Positions 25,918 through 36,113 are shown, numbered from the stretch's first letter. The stretch is DNA of 64,000 bases from Polaromonas vacuolata (GCF_012584515.1 NZ_CP051461.1:2971501-3035500); one strand, 5' to 3'. Program-made: numbers and translations. Notes: generated by a model from the sequence alone, not told the origin.

Positions 25918-27798
25918 ATGCAAGACATCGCACCCAAAAAAACCACGCCTAAGACAGCGCTAAAAGTCAAAGCAAAAGCCGGCCCAGCGCTGCACTACAA
26001 GCTGGAGATGGCTAATTTAAACGCCCATTTATTTCACATTACCCTAACAATTGCACAGCCGGCAGCGCTGCAGCAGGTGGCGCTGGCGGTGTGGATACCG
26101 GGTAGTTACTTAATTCGAGAATTTTCCAAAAACCTGCAAAGCCTCAGTGCGCGGCAAGGCAGTCAGTCACTAAACGCCGAGCAACTCGACAAATGCAGCT
26201 GGCAAATTGCCTGCGAACCCAACAAGCCCTTGGTGATTAGCTATCAGGTTTATGCGCGCGATAACTCGGTGCGCACTGCTTGGCTGGATTCGTCGCGGGG
26301 CTTTTTCAATGCCACCTCACTATGCCTGCGGGTAGCTGGACAAGAGCAATCTAGTCACATTTTAGAAATCAGCGACAAAGGCGAAAGTCCAGCCGCAACC
26401 CGCGTGTTATCTAACTGGTCAGTCGCCACAGGCCTAACAGCGCTCAAAACCAATGCCCGAGGTTTTGGCAGCTATAGCGCGGCAAATTTCGACGAGCTTG
26501 CCGACTGCCCGGTAGAAATGGGCACGTTTTGGAGCGGCAGCTTCAAAGCTTGCGGCGTAGCGCACCGCTTTGTGGTGGCCGGCGCGCTGCCCAATTTTGA
26601 CGGTGACAAGTTGCTTGCCGACGCGCAGATTATTTGCGAGACCGAAATCCGTTTTTGGCACGGCAGCAAAAAGCCACCGTTTAAAAACTATCTGTTCATG
26701 CTCAATGCGGTGGACGACGGCTACGGCGGCCTAGAGCATCGGAATTCAACCGCTTTAATCTGTAAGCGGCAAGATTTACCCGTGCTGAACCCAGTCAAAG
26801 GAGCAAAACCGTCCGAGGGCTACATCACGCTCAAAGGACTGATTAGCCACGAATACTTTCATACCTGGAACGTCAAGCGCTTACGCCCAACAGAGTTCGC
26901 CAGCTATGACTATGCCAACGAAAACTACACCGAGTTACTATGGTTTTTTGAGGGTTTTACCAGCTATTACGACGATTTACTGCTGCGCCGCGCCGGTCTG
27001 CTGGAGAACGTCGACTACCTCAAGCTGCTCAATAAAACCATTAACCAAGTCATGCAGACACCGGGGCGCAAGCTGCAATCCGTAGCCGAAGCGAGTTTTG
27101 ATGCTTGGGTCAAGTATTACCGCCAAGATGAAAATACCGCCAACGCCACCGTGAGTTATTACACCAAGGGCTCGCTGGTCGCACTTTGCCTTGACCTGAC
27201 GCTGCGCACGCAAAGTCAAAACAGCGTCACGCTAGACCATGTTATGCGCGCCTTGTGGCTGCGCTGCAAAGGCGGGCCAATGCAAGAATCCGATCTGGCA
27301 TGCGTGCTAGAAGAGCTAGGTCAGCGCTCTTATGCAGCCGAACTCGCTAGTTGGGTGCACAGTACGGACAACTTACCCATCAAAGCCTTGCTAGAACAGC
27401 ATGGGGTTGCGGTTCATGAAGACGCTTCGCAATTAGCCCATAGACTTGGCCTACGCGTGAGCGAAGGCCAGAGCCTGCAAATCAAAACCGTGCTGCGCGA
27501 CGGCGTGGCCGAACAAGCTGGATTTGCCTCCGGCGACGAATGGCTAGGTGTCCGAGCAGTAGCCAGCGCCGCAGCCAGACGTAGTAGCCCAGACGCCGGC
27601 TGGCGCATGAGCCGGCTTGACGATTTGACCGCTTACGCAGGCCAAGCCAAGCAAGTCACGGCTCTGGTCGCACGCGACAAACGTTTATTGCAGTTAACAC
27701 TCGACATGCCGCCAGCCATGAGCACCTACCGCCTTGCCGTGCATGACGTCGCCGCCGTCAACAGCTGGCTTAGCCAGCAGTCGCAAGCCTTGATCTGA
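25918..27798 (+). CDS. Peptidase M61 family protein (glycyl aminopeptidase-like, with PDZ domain)
   Basis: 626 aa. An N-terminal beta-rich domain is followed by the catalytic zinc motif H311-EYF-H315 (LISHEYFHTWNVKRLRP); the third ligand Glu follows in LLWFFEGFTSYYDD. The C-terminal part (residues about 500-600) is PDZ-like (GVAEQAGFASGDEWLGV). There is no signal peptide, so it is probably cytoplasmic, unlike some homologues. The start is an ATG at 25918, with a Lys-rich N-terminus. It is divergent from parA. Confidence 0.92.
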   Translation: MQDIAPKKTTPKTALKVKAKAGPALHYKLEMANLNAHLFHITLTIAQPAALQQVALAVWIPGSYLIREFSKNLQSLSARQGSQSLNAEQLDKCSWQIACEPNKPLVISYQVYARDNSVRTAWLDSSRGFFNATSLCLRVAGQEQSSHILEISDKGESPAATRVLSNWSVATGLTALKTNARGFGSYSAANFDELADCPVEMGTFWSGSFKACGVAHRFVVAGALPNFDGDKLLADAQIICETEIRFWHGSKKPPFKNYLFMLNAVDDGYGGLEHRNSTALICKRQDLPVLNPVKGAKPSEGYITLKGLISHEYFHTWNVKRLRPTEFASYDYANENYTELLWFFEGFTSYYDDLLLRRAGLLENVDYLKLLNKTINQVMQTPGRKLQSVAEASFDAWVKYYRQDENTANATVSYYTKGSLVALCLDLTLRTQSQNSVTLDHVMRALWLRCKGGPMQESDLACVLEELGQRSYAAELASWVHSTDNLPIKALLEQHGVAVHEDASQLAHRLGLRVSEGQSLQIKTVLRDGVAEQAGFASGDEWLGVRAVASAAARRSSPDAGWRMSRLDDLTAYAGQAKQVTALVARDKRLLQLTLDMPPAMSTYRLAVHDVAAVNSWLSQQSQALI

Positions 27799-27836
27799 AA
27801 TTAAAACCCGCCCTATAAACAAAAGGACTGCCAGCC

Positions 27837-28622
27837 ATGTACGAAACCATTTTGACGCGCACCGAAGGCCCGGATTCACGCCGGGTCGGCATCATCACAC
27901 TAAACCGCGTCAAGCAGCTCAACGCACTTAACGACCAGTTAATGGACGAGTTGGGCAGTGCACTCAAAGCCTTTGATGCAGACGCCAGCATAGGCTGCAT
28001 GATTTTGACCGGTAGCGAAAAAGCCTTTGCCGCCGGCGCTGACATTGGCGCCATGGCCGGCTACAGCTTTGCCGACGCCTATAACCAAGACTTCATCACC
28101 CGCAACTGGGAACAAATCCGCAGTATTCGTAAACCCGTGATCGCTGCGGTTAGCGGCTTTGCGCTGGGCGGCGGTTGCGAGTTGGCGATGATGTGCGACT
28201 TCATCATCGCAGCCGACAACGCCAAATTCGGCCAGCCCGAAATCAAACTAGGCATCATCCCCGGCGCTGGCGGCACGCAGCGCCTGCCGCGCGCTGTCGG
28301 CAAAGCCAAAGCCATGGACATGGCCCTGACCGGCCGCATGATGGACGCCGTCGAAGCCGAAAGGTCTGGCTTAGTCAGCCGCGTCGTGCCGCTAGACAAG
28401 CTGATGGACGAGGCTTTGGGCGCAGCACTGATGATTTGCGGCCACGGCCAAACCAGCGTGATGGCGGCCAAGGAATCGGTAAACCGGGCTTTTGAAAGCG
28501 GCTTGAGCGACGGCGTGATGTTCGAGCGCAGACTGTTCCAGTCGCTGTTTGCAACCGCCGATCAGAAAGAAGGAATGGACGCTTTTCTAAATAAACGCAA
28601 ACCAGTCTTCGTTCATCGCTAA
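27837..28622 (+). CDS. Enoyl-CoA hydratase (crotonase family)
   Basis: 261 aa, typical crotonase length. The oxyanion-hole blocks are [11 protein letters not shown] (near residues 62-72) and [16 protein letters not shown] (about 103-118). The catalytic Glu pair is represented by GGCELAM and [15 protein letters not shown]. It is likely to hydrate short-chain trans-2-enoyl-CoA in fatty acid oxidation (FadB/PaaF-like). Its start lies 38 bp after the M61 gene, with AAAGGA upstream. Confidence 0.92.
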   Translation: MYETILTRTEGPDSRRVGIITLNRVKQLNALNDQLMDELGSALKAFDADASIGCMILTGSEKAFAAGADIGAMAGYSFADAYNQDFITRNWEQIRSIRKPVIAAVSGFALGGGCELAMMCDFIIAADNAKFGQPEIKLGIIPGAGGTQRLPRAVGKAKAMDMALTGRMMDAVEAERSGLVSRVVPLDKLMDEALGAALMICGHGQTSVMAAKESVNRAFESGLSDGVMFERRLFQSLFATADQKEGMDAFLNKRKPVFVHR

Positions 28623-28658
28623 AAACAGCCGCGGAGTCGGCTACAATTTGCGACGCGG

Positions 28659-28735
28659 GGTGATATAGCTCAGTTGGTTAGAGCGCAGCATTCATAATGC
28701 TGATGTCGGTGGTTCAAGTCCACCTATCACCACCA
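28659..28735 (+). tRNA. tRNA-Met (elongator), anticodon CAT
   Basis: 77 nt including an encoded CCA. GGTGATA pairs with TATCACC; the D loop is AGCTCAGTTGGTTAGAGC; the anticodon loop TTCATAA sits in the stem CAGCA/TGCTG; the T arm is GGTGGTTCAAGTCCACC. The acceptor starts with a normal base pair, so this is the elongator rather than initiator form. Confidence 0.96.
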
Positions 28736-28746
28736 AAATTGCGAAA

Positions 28747-28780
28747 AGCCGTTGATTAACAATATCAACGGCTTTTTTTT
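28747..28780 (+). terminator. Rho-independent terminator after tRNA-Met
   Basis: The stem AGCCGTTGA/TCAACGGCT (28747-28755 and 28765-28773) is followed by eight T residues. Confidence 0.9.
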
Positions 28781-28886
28781 GGTCTGACTTTTTAGTCAGG
28801 CACCGCACAGGATGAAAACTTTCATAAACGCATCCCAGCGTGGAAATTTTTCTTTTTCTAACGCAAGATATCAAGCGCGCACTTGA

Positions 28887-28922
28887 CCATTGAAACTCGC
28901 CGCAATCGTGTCCATTGAAACT
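28887..28922. repeat. Pair of direct repeats CCATTGAAACT
   Basis: CCATTGAAACT occurs at 28887-28897 and again at 28912-28922, flanked by AAGCGCGCACT and AAGCGCACT. The block lies between the tRNA-Met terminator and the ATPase gene stop. It resembles the multiple short terminal repeats of some transposons, but no transposase is near. Confidence 0.6.
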
Positions 28923-28932
28923 GAAAAGCGCA

Positions 28933-30126
28933 CTAACTTTCGCGCCAGTCGATACCAGACATCTTTCTCTGCATGAACGCATCAAACATGGGCACTGTGA
29001 ATGCTGTGTCCCCATGATTGGGACTCCAAACCATGCCCTTAACAATTAATGAGCTCCGCGTTGGCGCAAGCGATGACACCCTCGCTCCGTAACACGCAGC
29101 AATATCACCTGATCGGTGAGGTCCGGCACCAAGTTCAGCCATTGCCCGAAGATACTTTTTTTCCTTGGGTGTAAGCCGATCAAACCGGACACTGAAGAAA
29201 CTCTCATCTAGTGCTGCGATGACGGTCGCTGAAGCGGAAACCACATCGCTCAAACGAATAGGAGACTGCGTTGCAGCACGCCAAGTATGGCTACCCCACT
29301 GTTGCAGAAAGTAGGCGTAACCTTGAGTGAGCGTTAGAACATGATCTAGTGCTTCGGGTGTGATGCTGACGCTTTCGTCCGCAAGCGGTTTTTCAATAGC
29401 ACGTCGCGCGGCTTCTGGCGGCAGTGGGCCAATGAACGGAAAATCAAACAAGCGCTCGGCGTATGACTTTGCATCACCCATCCTTCCGCGTAATTGGGGC
29501 AAGCCCGCGCCGACTAAAACGATAGGCAACTGCCGCTGTTCAGAACGATGCATCGCCGTGATGAGAGCGGCCATTTGCGCTTCTTCAACATATTGAAGTT
29601 CATCAATAAAGATGACTATCACCGTGTCTGCCGCTTTTGCTGTCAAACCAACTTGCTCGAATAAGGCCTGCATGTCGTGCTCTAAATCGCCGTTATCGGC
29701 TAAACCCGGTTCAGGCTCGTAGTCAATGCCGACCTCAATGTCACCAAAGGTGAGCTTAAGTTTTCCCGCAAAACCAGCAAGCGCACGCAAAGCACGAATT
29801 GCGAATGCACGCGCAGCCTCAATTTGACTGAGTCGCAGCAGTGCTTGACGCAGTTGGGGCGCAAGTATCGACGGTAGCGAACGCCCTTCTGGCGCTTCGA
29901 TACGTATAGTTTGAAAACCTGCTGCTTCGGCATCCGCCCGCACACGATCAAGCAATACCGTCTTTCCAACGCCTCTCAGTCCAACCAACATGGCACTCTT
30001 TGCCGGGCGTCCAATTTTTGCGCGGGCTATCGCGATGCGAAGCGACTCGCGCAATTCGTCTCGGCCAGCTAATTCTGGGGGCGGCGTGCCTGCACCGGGC
30101 GCAAAAGGATTAGTAATTGGACTCAT
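28933..30126 (-). CDS. AAA family ATP-binding protein with C-terminal winged-helix-like region
   Basis: 397 aa. Walker A is residues 49-56 (GLRGVGKT) and Walker B is VIFIDELQ with D175 and E176. The sensor and arginine-finger region follows. The C-terminal part (about residues 310-390, RLTPKEKKYLRAMAELG...SGDIAACYG...SLIVKGMVW) resembles a winged helix, giving the architecture of STAND/Orc1-Cdc6-like ATPases annotated broadly as ATP-binding proteins. The partner and function are unknown. It stands alone downstream of tRNA-Met with no neighbouring gene within 450 bp upstream, so lateral acquisition is plausible. Confidence 0.8.
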   Translation of the reverse strand: MSPITNPFAPGAGTPPPELAGRDELRESLRIAIARAKIGRPAKSAMLVGLRGVGKTVLLDRVRADAEAAGFQTIRIEAPEGRSLPSILAPQLRQALLRLSQIEAARAFAIRALRALAGFAGKLKLTFGDIEVGIDYEPEPGLADNGDLEHDMQALFEQVGLTAKAADTVIVIFIDELQYVEEAQMAALITAMHRSEQRQLPIVLVGAGLPQLRGRMGDAKSYAERLFDFPFIGPLPPEAARRAIEKPLADESVSITPEALDHVLTLTQGYAYFLQQWGSHTWRAATQSPIRLSDVVSASATVIAALDESFFSVRFDRLTPKEKKYLRAMAELGAGPHRSGDIAACYGARVSSLAPTRSSLIVKGMVWSPNHGDTAFTVPMFDAFMQRKMSGIDWRES

Positions 30127-30600
30127 TCGAGATAGTTTATAGCGATGTTTGGTAAATTACAAATTTTTGATAACTTAGTAAACATTGGTATAAATGCCAT
30201 ACGGCGTTGAAGTTAAGACCGCTTTTGTGAACTGAGTTGCTCGGGTTTATGCCGTACAAATGCCCTTCTGTTCGCATCAAATACCCAAACCACGATCACA
30301 AAGCAAGGCTGTCAGAGACAATATTTGTACTGATTTGATCTATAAAGCCTAGCCTTCTGATGACTTTCAATAGAAGGAGAAAGCCTTATCTATTTTCTTT
30401 TTTTGTCGCCAACATTGATCCGTATTACTTTGACAATAGGTTCTCATCGCTTGTCTTGTAAAATCAAATTTTACTGAACCACTTACCCCCGCTAAATTTC
30501 TAAAAAATAAAGACTTCACCGCTAACGGCAGCTGAAACTTCATTTTTTAGAGAACCTTTTTGCAATTTATTTGCAACCCACCAGCCTCTGGACAAACACC
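30127..30600. other. 474-bp region without recognisable genes
   Basis: AT-rich DNA between the AAA ATPase start and the secreted protein gene. It must contain a promoter for each. I found no tRNA, terminator or gene fragment in it. Confidence 0.4.
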
Positions 30601-30990
30601 ATGAAACGCTGCACCGCTTACGCTTACATTCTGACCTCTGCCGCTAGAGTTTTCTACGCACTGCCCGCAGCCGCCCAAACTCCTACCGTCAGAGAATTTC
30701 CTGCGGCTGCCATGCGCGCTGAGATGACGGTGCAAAATCACCCGGAAATCAGTCTGAACGACAAACCCGAACGACTCTCGCCGGGAGCACGTATTTTTGA
30801 CACGCGCAACCTCCTAGTGCTCTCAAGTCAGCTCCAAGGTCAGCGCCTTAACGTTAACTATCTGCGCGATACCGGCAACCAAATTGAGCGGGTCTGGATA
30901 CTCAATCCTGAAGAGGCCAAGCAAAAACGTCCGGGCTCTGAGCGCACTATTTTTAACTTCATCACCGGCAGTACGCCGACTAAGCCTTAA
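30601..30990 (+). CDS. Small secreted hypothetical protein
   Basis: 129 aa. A signal peptide is likely (MKRCTAYAYILTSAARVFYALPAAAQ, cut near residue 26-27). The mature part is soluble and unrecognised, with conserved-looking NDKPERLSPGARIFDTRNLLVLSSQLQGQRLNVNYLRDTGNQIERVWILNPEE. The ATG at 30601 was chosen because it starts the signal peptide; TTG 30571 upstream is less likely. From memory, a similar short protein often precedes miaB in this family. It is followed by a terminator, so it is a single unit. Confidence 0.72.
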   Translation: MKRCTAYAYILTSAARVFYALPAAAQTPTVREFPAAAMRAEMTVQNHPEISLNDKPERLSPGARIFDTRNLLVLSSQLQGQRLNVNYLRDTGNQIERVWILNPEEAKQKRPGSERTIFNFITGSTPTKP

Positions 30991-31016
30991 TCGTCTTGTC
31001 CGGCTTTAATCGGTGT

Positions 31017-31039
31017 GGTTAATTCTTAACCTTTTTTTT
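31017..31039 (+). terminator. Terminator between the small secreted protein gene and miaB
   Basis: GGTTAA/TTAACC (31017-31022 and 31026-31031) with a 3-nt loop, followed by eight T residues. The stem is short and AT-rich, so it is of moderate strength. Confidence 0.6.
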
Positions 31040-31170
31040 AGTCTAAAAAGACCCCACGCATCCTCAGATTGAACCTCGCGAGCCGTAACGCTCGAAGTAG
31101 CCAATCCTTACCCAATTAACCACTGCGGCCCGCCTTTTTCTGGGTCTGTCGCAACATTACGAGTCAAAAA

Positions 31171-32526
31171 ATGAGCAAAAAAGTCTTTATCAAAACCTTC
31201 GGCTGCCAGATGAACGAGTACGACTCGGAAAAAATGTCTGACGTGCTGCATGCCGCCCAGGGCTACGAGCCAACCCAAGACATGGAGGAGGCCGATCTGA
31301 TTTTGTTTAACACCTGCTCGGTGCGCGAAAAGGCCCAAGAAAAAGTCTTTAGCGATCTTGGCCGGGTCAAGCACCTGAAGAAAAAAGGCGTTTTGATTGG
31401 CGTGGGCGGCTGCGTCGCCAGTCAAGAAGGCGCGGCCATCATTGCGCGTGCGCCTTATGTTGACGTGGTGTTTGGCCCGCAAACGCTGCACCGTCTGCCG
31501 GATTTATTGGCCAAACGCATCAGCATGGGCAAGCCGCAAGTTGACATCAGTTTTCCGGAAATCGAAAAATTCGACCACCTGCCGCCCGCCCGGGTTCAAG
31601 GCGCTAGCGCTTTTGTCAGCATCATGGAAGGCTGCTCGAAATATTGCAGCTACTGCGTCGTCCCCTACACCCGTGGTGAAGAAGTCTCGCGGCCTTTTGA
31701 AGATGTATTGGTAGAAGTCGCAGGTCTGGCCGATCAGGGTGTGAAAGAAGTCACGCTGCTAGGGCAAAACGTCAATGCCTACCGCGGCCCTATGGGCGGC
31801 ACGGCAGAAATCGCCGACTTTGCCACCTTGCTCGACTATGTCTCAGACATTCCCGGCATAGAGCGCATACGCTACGTCACCAGCCACCCGAATGAATTCA
31901 CCCAGCGCCTGATCGACGCCTACGCTAGATTGCCTAAGCTGGTTAACCATTTGCACCTGCCGGTGCAGCACGGCTCAGACCGCATACTCATGGCGATGAA
32001 GCGCGGCTACACCGCCATGGAATACAAAAGTACGATTCGCAAACTGCGCGCCATACGTCCAGACTTGGCCATGAGTAGCGACTTCATCGTCGGTTTCCCG
32101 GGTGAAACCGAGGACGATTTTGAGAAAATGATGAAGCTCATTGATGACGTCGGCTACGACACCTCGTTTAGCTTTATCTACAGCCCACGTCCCGGCACAC
32201 CGGCCGCCGCACTGCACGACGACACGCCGCACGAGGTCAAACTCAAACGCTTGCAACGCCTACAAGCGGCGATTGACCAAAGCGTCATCGCCATCAGCGC
32301 CAGTCGTTTGGGCACGGTGCAACGGGTGCTAGTTGAAGGCCCGGCGCGCAAAACCGCAAACGCCTTGTTTGGCCGCACTGAGTGCAATCGAGCCGTGGTC
32401 TTTGAAGGCCCAGATCGCCTGATTGGCCAACTGGTCGACATCCGCATTACCGAAGCACCGCAGCGTTCGCTGCGTGGCGAGGTCGTGCAATCTGCGGAGC
32501 TAAGCACCCATTCAATACCGGCTTAA
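31171..32526 (+). CDS. miaB: tRNA-2-methylthio-N6-dimethylallyladenosine synthase
   Basis: 451 aa radical SAM methylthiotransferase modifying A37 of tRNAs reading UNN codons. The auxiliary cluster cysteines are C12, C49 and C81 ([21 protein letters not shown]). The radical SAM motif is C155-xxx-C159-xx-C162 ([16 protein letters not shown]). The TRAM-like C-terminal region ([31 protein letters not shown]) binds tRNA. It is followed 18 bp later by the sensor kinase gene. Confidence 0.97.
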   Translation: MSKKVFIKTFGCQMNEYDSEKMSDVLHAAQGYEPTQDMEEADLILFNTCSVREKAQEKVFSDLGRVKHLKKKGVLIGVGGCVASQEGAAIIARAPYVDVVFGPQTLHRLPDLLAKRISMGKPQVDISFPEIEKFDHLPPARVQGASAFVSIMEGCSKYCSYCVVPYTRGEEVSRPFEDVLVEVAGLADQGVKEVTLLGQNVNAYRGPMGGTAEIADFATLLDYVSDIPGIERIRYVTSHPNEFTQRLIDAYARLPKLVNHLHLPVQHGSDRILMAMKRGYTAMEYKSTIRKLRAIRPDLAMSSDFIVGFPGETEDDFEKMMKLIDDVGYDTSFSFIYSPRPGTPAAALHDDTPHEVKLKRLQRLQAAIDQSVIAISASRLGTVQRVLVEGPARKTANALFGRTECNRAVVFEGPDRLIGQLVDIRITEAPQRSLRGEVVQSAELSTHSIPA

Positions 32527-32544
32527 TTTCAAACGGCGCTGCGA

Positions 32545-33975
32545 ATGCTCAAACACATTTCCTTTCGTCAGCTACTGGTCCTGGCTTTTTTGCTGATAGC
32601 CACATTGCTGGCAGCAGTGTGTATGCGGGCGCTATCGACGCTAGAAGACCTGACCATGCAAAGTCGCAGTGTTGCGGCGCGCGCGCTCGATCTCAGCGCT
32701 TCAGCCCAGTTTCTGCGCGAGCGCAGCGTAGTCATTGAGCGCAGCTCGCGTCAGGCCGTCGTACTCGGTGACCAAGTACTGCGCGAGCGTTTTAACAGCG
32801 CCGCTGGAGAGATCTCATCCGGCTTGCAGCGCTTGGCAGCTCAAGGTGTGGCGATCAGATTAATCGCAGAGTGGCAAACCGGTGTGCAATCTATCAGTGC
32901 TTTGCTCAATGGGACTAGCGACACCGCGCTCGAACGTGAGCAGCAAATAGTGCATCAATTCCGTGAGCTCGACGACATCAGCGCCGGCATCACGCTAAAG
33001 GTTCAGCAGACGATAGAGGGACAAAACCAAATGCTACTGGCGCGCTTTGAAAGCAGCCAAGAATCACTAACCCGGCAAGTCTTTTCGGCGATTGCATTGG
33101 CCGTCGCACTGGCACTAGGACTTGGCATTTGGTTAACGCGGCCATTGCAGCGGTTAGAAAAAGCCATCAAGGGTTTAGGCGAGAACCGCCTCGATGAGGC
33201 CATTCATATCACCGGGCCGGCCGACCTGCAAATGGTTGGCCAGCGACTGGACTGGTTGCGTCTTCGGCTGGTCGAGCTTGACGCCGACAAAGCGCGCTTT
33301 TTGCGCCATGTGTCTCATGAACTTAAAACCCCGCTAGCGTCTTTGCGCGAAGGCGTGTCTCTGCTAGAGGAAGAAGTCGCCGGCGTACTGACCGAGCAGC
33401 AGCGTGAAATCGCCCAAATACTGCGGCAAAACACCAGCGTGTTGCAAGGCCAGATAGAAGACTTGCTGCGCTTTAACGCAGCCGCCTTTGAGGCGCGTCA
33501 GCTACACCGCGAAAAAACCGACTTAACGCATTTGATAGAAGCCCAGATCGAAGACCAACGCTTGCAGTGGCGTGCCAAAAACTTGCAAATACAGCTAGAG
33601 GGCACGGTTAAAAATATAGAAATAGACGCCGAAAAAATCACTACTGCAGTGGCAAACTTGCTGTCGAACGCGATACGTTTTTCACCGTCCGAAGGCATCA
33701 TCAATATCCGATTAAGCCAACAGCCAGCCAGTATCTGCATAGATGTGCAGGACCAAGGCCCCGGGATTGCACAAGCCGACCGCGAACGCGTGTTTGAACC
33801 GTTTTACCGCGGCGAACGCCAGCCCTTGTATGCGCTGCGCGGCAGCGGCATAGGCCTGTCTATCGTTAACGAATACATCAGTGCCCACGGCGGACGCCTG
33901 CACCTGCTGCCAGAACAAGACAATGCGCCAGGCGCACATTTCAGAATTGAACTTACCTATGCACCGACAAACTGA
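32545..33975 (+). CDS. Sensor histidine kinase, GlrK/QseE-like
   Basis: 476 aa. Two membrane helices (residues about 8-30 and 180-198) enclose a helical periplasmic domain. A HAMP linker follows, then HisKA with H258 (RHVSHELKTPLASL) and HATPase_c with NLLSNAIRFSP, DQGPGIA and GSGIGLSIV. The gene order kinase, lipoprotein, sigma-54 regulator is that of E. coli glrK-qseG-glrR, supporting this identity. It overlaps the next gene by 17 bp. Confidence 0.9.
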   Translation: MLKHISFRQLLVLAFLLIATLLAAVCMRALSTLEDLTMQSRSVAARALDLSASAQFLRERSVVIERSSRQAVVLGDQVLRERFNSAAGEISSGLQRLAAQGVAIRLIAEWQTGVQSISALLNGTSDTALEREQQIVHQFRELDDISAGITLKVQQTIEGQNQMLLARFESSQESLTRQVFSAIALAVALALGLGIWLTRPLQRLEKAIKGLGENRLDEAIHITGPADLQMVGQRLDWLRLRLVELDADKARFLRHVSHELKTPLASLREGVSLLEEEVAGVLTEQQREIAQILRQNTSVLQGQIEDLLRFNAAAFEARQLHREKTDLTHLIEAQIEDQRLQWRAKNLQIQLEGTVKNIEIDAEKITTAVANLLSNAIRFSPSEGIINIRLSQQPASICIDVQDQGPGIAQADRERVFEPFYRGERQPLYALRGSGIGLSIVNEYISAHGGRLHLLPEQDNAPGAHFRIELTYAPTN

Positions 33976-34702
33976 AGCAGCACTAGCGCAGCAGCCAAAA
34001 GCTCATCCCAGTGCAGGGCCAAACCGCAAGGCAAACGCCGCTGAAAAAGTGCTGGCAGTACTGCTAGCGGTGGCTTTAGCCGGCTGTAGCACGGTCTCTT
34101 TAGAACCAACTGCAACGCTTGCCGCTAAAGCGCCGATCGCAGTGATGCCGACGCCAATACCCGTAGCGGCGTCGCCCGCCCTAGCGGTTCAGGAAGAACT
34201 TATCTACCAGCTAAAGCTAGTGTTTGACTACGCCGACCAGTTGCGCACTATGCAGCCTAGGCAGCTTTCTAACGAGGTCGCCCGGCTAGGCAGTTCCGCC
34301 ATGCCAACCGACCAGTTACGACTAGCACTGGTGCTACTGCAATCTCGGCCATTCGTTGAGGCCGCAGCAGTGCGCCAAAACGGCGAGACAGCGCAAACCA
34401 GACCGAGTCTGGAAATGCTGCTGCGTGCCCACGATTTGGTGCAAGGGTTGGTATCGCAAACGGACAGCGAGTCTGCACCCCTTCGCCCCTTCGCGCGCCT
34501 GTTATTAGCCCGTATTACTGAGCAAAAGCGTGTAGAAGACCTACTCGAGCGCCAAAGCGGCCAACTGCGCGAGACTCAACGCCGACTAGACCAAGCCAAT
34601 GAAAAACTTCAAGCACTCAGAGAAATAGAGCGCAGTTTGACGCGCCGATCTACGAATAACCAACCATCTCCGCCAGTGCGGCCACGGGCCATACAGCCAT
34701 GA
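33959..34702 (+). CDS. QseG-like outer-membrane-type lipoprotein
   Basis: 247 aa. A hydrophobic segment with lipobox ALAGC (C43) marks a lipoprotein. The C-terminal half is a predicted coiled coil (RQSGQLRETQRRLDQANEKLQALREIERSLTRR, about residues 200-235). E. coli QseG is the lipoprotein between glrK and glrR that interacts with the kinase; this protein holds the same position but is longer. The start MHRQTEAALAQQPK is inside the kinase frame and gives a 41-residue n-region; an internal start nearer the lipobox cannot be excluded. The glrR start overlaps its stop (ATGA). Confidence 0.75.
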   Translation: MHRQTEAALAQQPKAHPSAGPNRKANAAEKVLAVLLAVALAGCSTVSLEPTATLAAKAPIAVMPTPIPVAASPALAVQEELIYQLKLVFDYADQLRTMQPRQLSNEVARLGSSAMPTDQLRLALVLLQSRPFVEAAAVRQNGETAQTRPSLEMLLRAHDLVQGLVSQTDSESAPLRPFARLLLARITEQKRVEDLLERQSGQLRETQRRLDQANEKLQALREIERSLTRRSTNNQPSPPVRPRAIQP

Positions 34703-36102
34703 GCAACCCGCAAACCGGCGCAAGCCATGCAGCGCCTATGGCAGGCGCGCATTTGTTAGTCGTTGACGACGACACTGACATGCTGCGTCTGCTCACCATG
34801 CGCTTGACCGCAGCGGGCTACCGCGTCAGCACGGCCGGCTCTGCCGAAGCCGCGCTAACTCAGTTGGATATAGAGCGGCCCCAACTAGTACTCAGTGATG
34901 TACGCCTGCCGGGTCGTGACGGTCTGGCTTTGTTTGGCGACATTCGCGAACGCCACCCATCGCTACCCGTGATTTTGCTAACCGCCCACGGCACCATTCC
35001 CGACGCGGTAGACGCCACTGAACGCGGCGTATTTACCTACCTGACCAAACCCTTTGACGGCAAGGCCTTGCTGGAAAAAATCGCCCAAGCATTGGCACTG
35101 AGCGCACCGGCACCCGCAGCGCAGCGCGGCGATGAAGACTGGCATGCCGAAATCATCAGCCGCTCCAGCCGCATGGCGGAGACCTTGGCCGAAGCCCGCA
35201 TGGTGGCGCAAACCGACGCCAGCGTGCTGCTGCGCGGCGAAAGCGGCACCGGCAAAGAGTTGCTCGCCCAAGCCATACACCGCCTAAGCAACCGCCGTAA
35301 CAAACCGTTTATTGCAGTGAACTGCGGCGCTATTCCAGAAGCGCTGCTCGAATCCGAGCTATTTGGCCACGTCAAAGGCGCTTTTACCGACGCGGTCGCG
35401 AATCACAAAGGCCTGTTTCAAGCCGCTGAAGGCGGCACGCTGCTACTCGACGAAATCGGCGATATGCCGCCAGCGCTACAAATCAAGCTGCTGCGCGTGC
35501 TGCAAGAGCGCGTATTGCGCCCGCTGGGCTCTAGCCAATCCATCGCGGTGGATGTCCGCATCATCTCGGCCACCCACCGCGACTTGGACGACGCCATGGC
35601 GCAAGGCCAGTTTCGCGCCGATCTTTATTACCGCCTAAATGTGGTGACCTTAAGTTTGCCGCCGCTGGCCGAGCGGCGCGAAGACATACCGCTGCTGGCG
35701 AATCACTTTTTGGCCAAACTTGCCGCCAAATACAACAAGCGCCTGAGCGGCTTTGCCCCGGAAGCGCTGAAAACCCTGAGCACAGCAGCTTGGCCGGGGA
35801 ATGTGCGTCAGCTGTTTAACGTTGTTGAACAAGTCTGCGCCCTGTCGAGCACACCGCTGATTCCGCTGGCCTTGGTACAGCGGGCGCTGCGTATGCCCAG
35901 CGTGGAAATACTCTCGCTAGCCCAAGCACGCCAGCGCTTTGAGCGTGAATACCTGGTCGGCCTGCTGAAATTAACTGATGGCAATGTGGCCGATGCGGCT
36001 AGGCTGGCGGACCGCAACCGTACAGAGTTCTATCGCTTGATGCAAAAACACGAACTCACGCCCGGCCATTTCAAGCCCGAGCCATCTGACACTGAAGACT
36101 AA
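34699..36102 (+). CDS. Sigma-54-dependent response regulator, GlrR-like
   Basis: 467 aa NtrC-type activator. The receiver domain (1-125) has phospho-accepting D67 and K117. The AAA+ domain (about 150-390) has Walker A GESGTGK (180-186) and the sigma-54 contact motif GAFTDA (227-232), instead of the usual GAFTGA. The C-terminal Fis-like helix-turn-helix is [25 protein letters not shown]. It is coupled by a 4-bp overlap to the lipoprotein gene. Two GlrR-type palindromes and a sigma-54 promoter lie just downstream, before opgG. Confidence 0.9.
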   Translation: MSNPQTGASHAAPMAGAHLLVVDDDTDMLRLLTMRLTAAGYRVSTAGSAEAALTQLDIERPQLVLSDVRLPGRDGLALFGDIRERHPSLPVILLTAHGTIPDAVDATERGVFTYLTKPFDGKALLEKIAQALALSAPAPAAQRGDEDWHAEIISRSSRMAETLAEARMVAQTDASVLLRGESGTGKELLAQAIHRLSNRRNKPFIAVNCGAIPEALLESELFGHVKGAFTDAVANHKGLFQAAEGGTLLLDEIGDMPPALQIKLLRVLQERVLRPLGSSQSIAVDVRIISATHRDLDDAMAQGQFRADLYYRLNVVTLSLPPLAERREDIPLLANHFLAKLAAKYNKRLSGFAPEALKTLSTAAWPGNVRQLFNVVEQVCALSSTPLIPLALVQRALRMPSVEILSLAQARQRFEREYLVGLLKLTDGNVADAARLADRNRTEFYRLMQKHELTPGHFKPEPSDTED

Positions 36103-36113
36103 GCACTCAAGCC

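Noticed and set aside
25564..25923. 120-residue N-terminal extension of the parA frame with a hydrophobic stretch
   Set aside because: ATG 25563 has a good Shine-Dalgarno and begins at the Walker strand; ParA proteins have no such extension.
28659..28922. Prophage or genomic-island attachment site at tRNA-Met
   Set aside because: No second copy of the tRNA 3' end and no integrase gene were seen in the window.
28692..29045. 117-codon minus-strand ORF antisense to tRNA-Met
   Set aside because: Its end (VVIGGLEPPTSAL) is the antisense of the tRNA, a familiar spurious product, and the rest has no family likeness.
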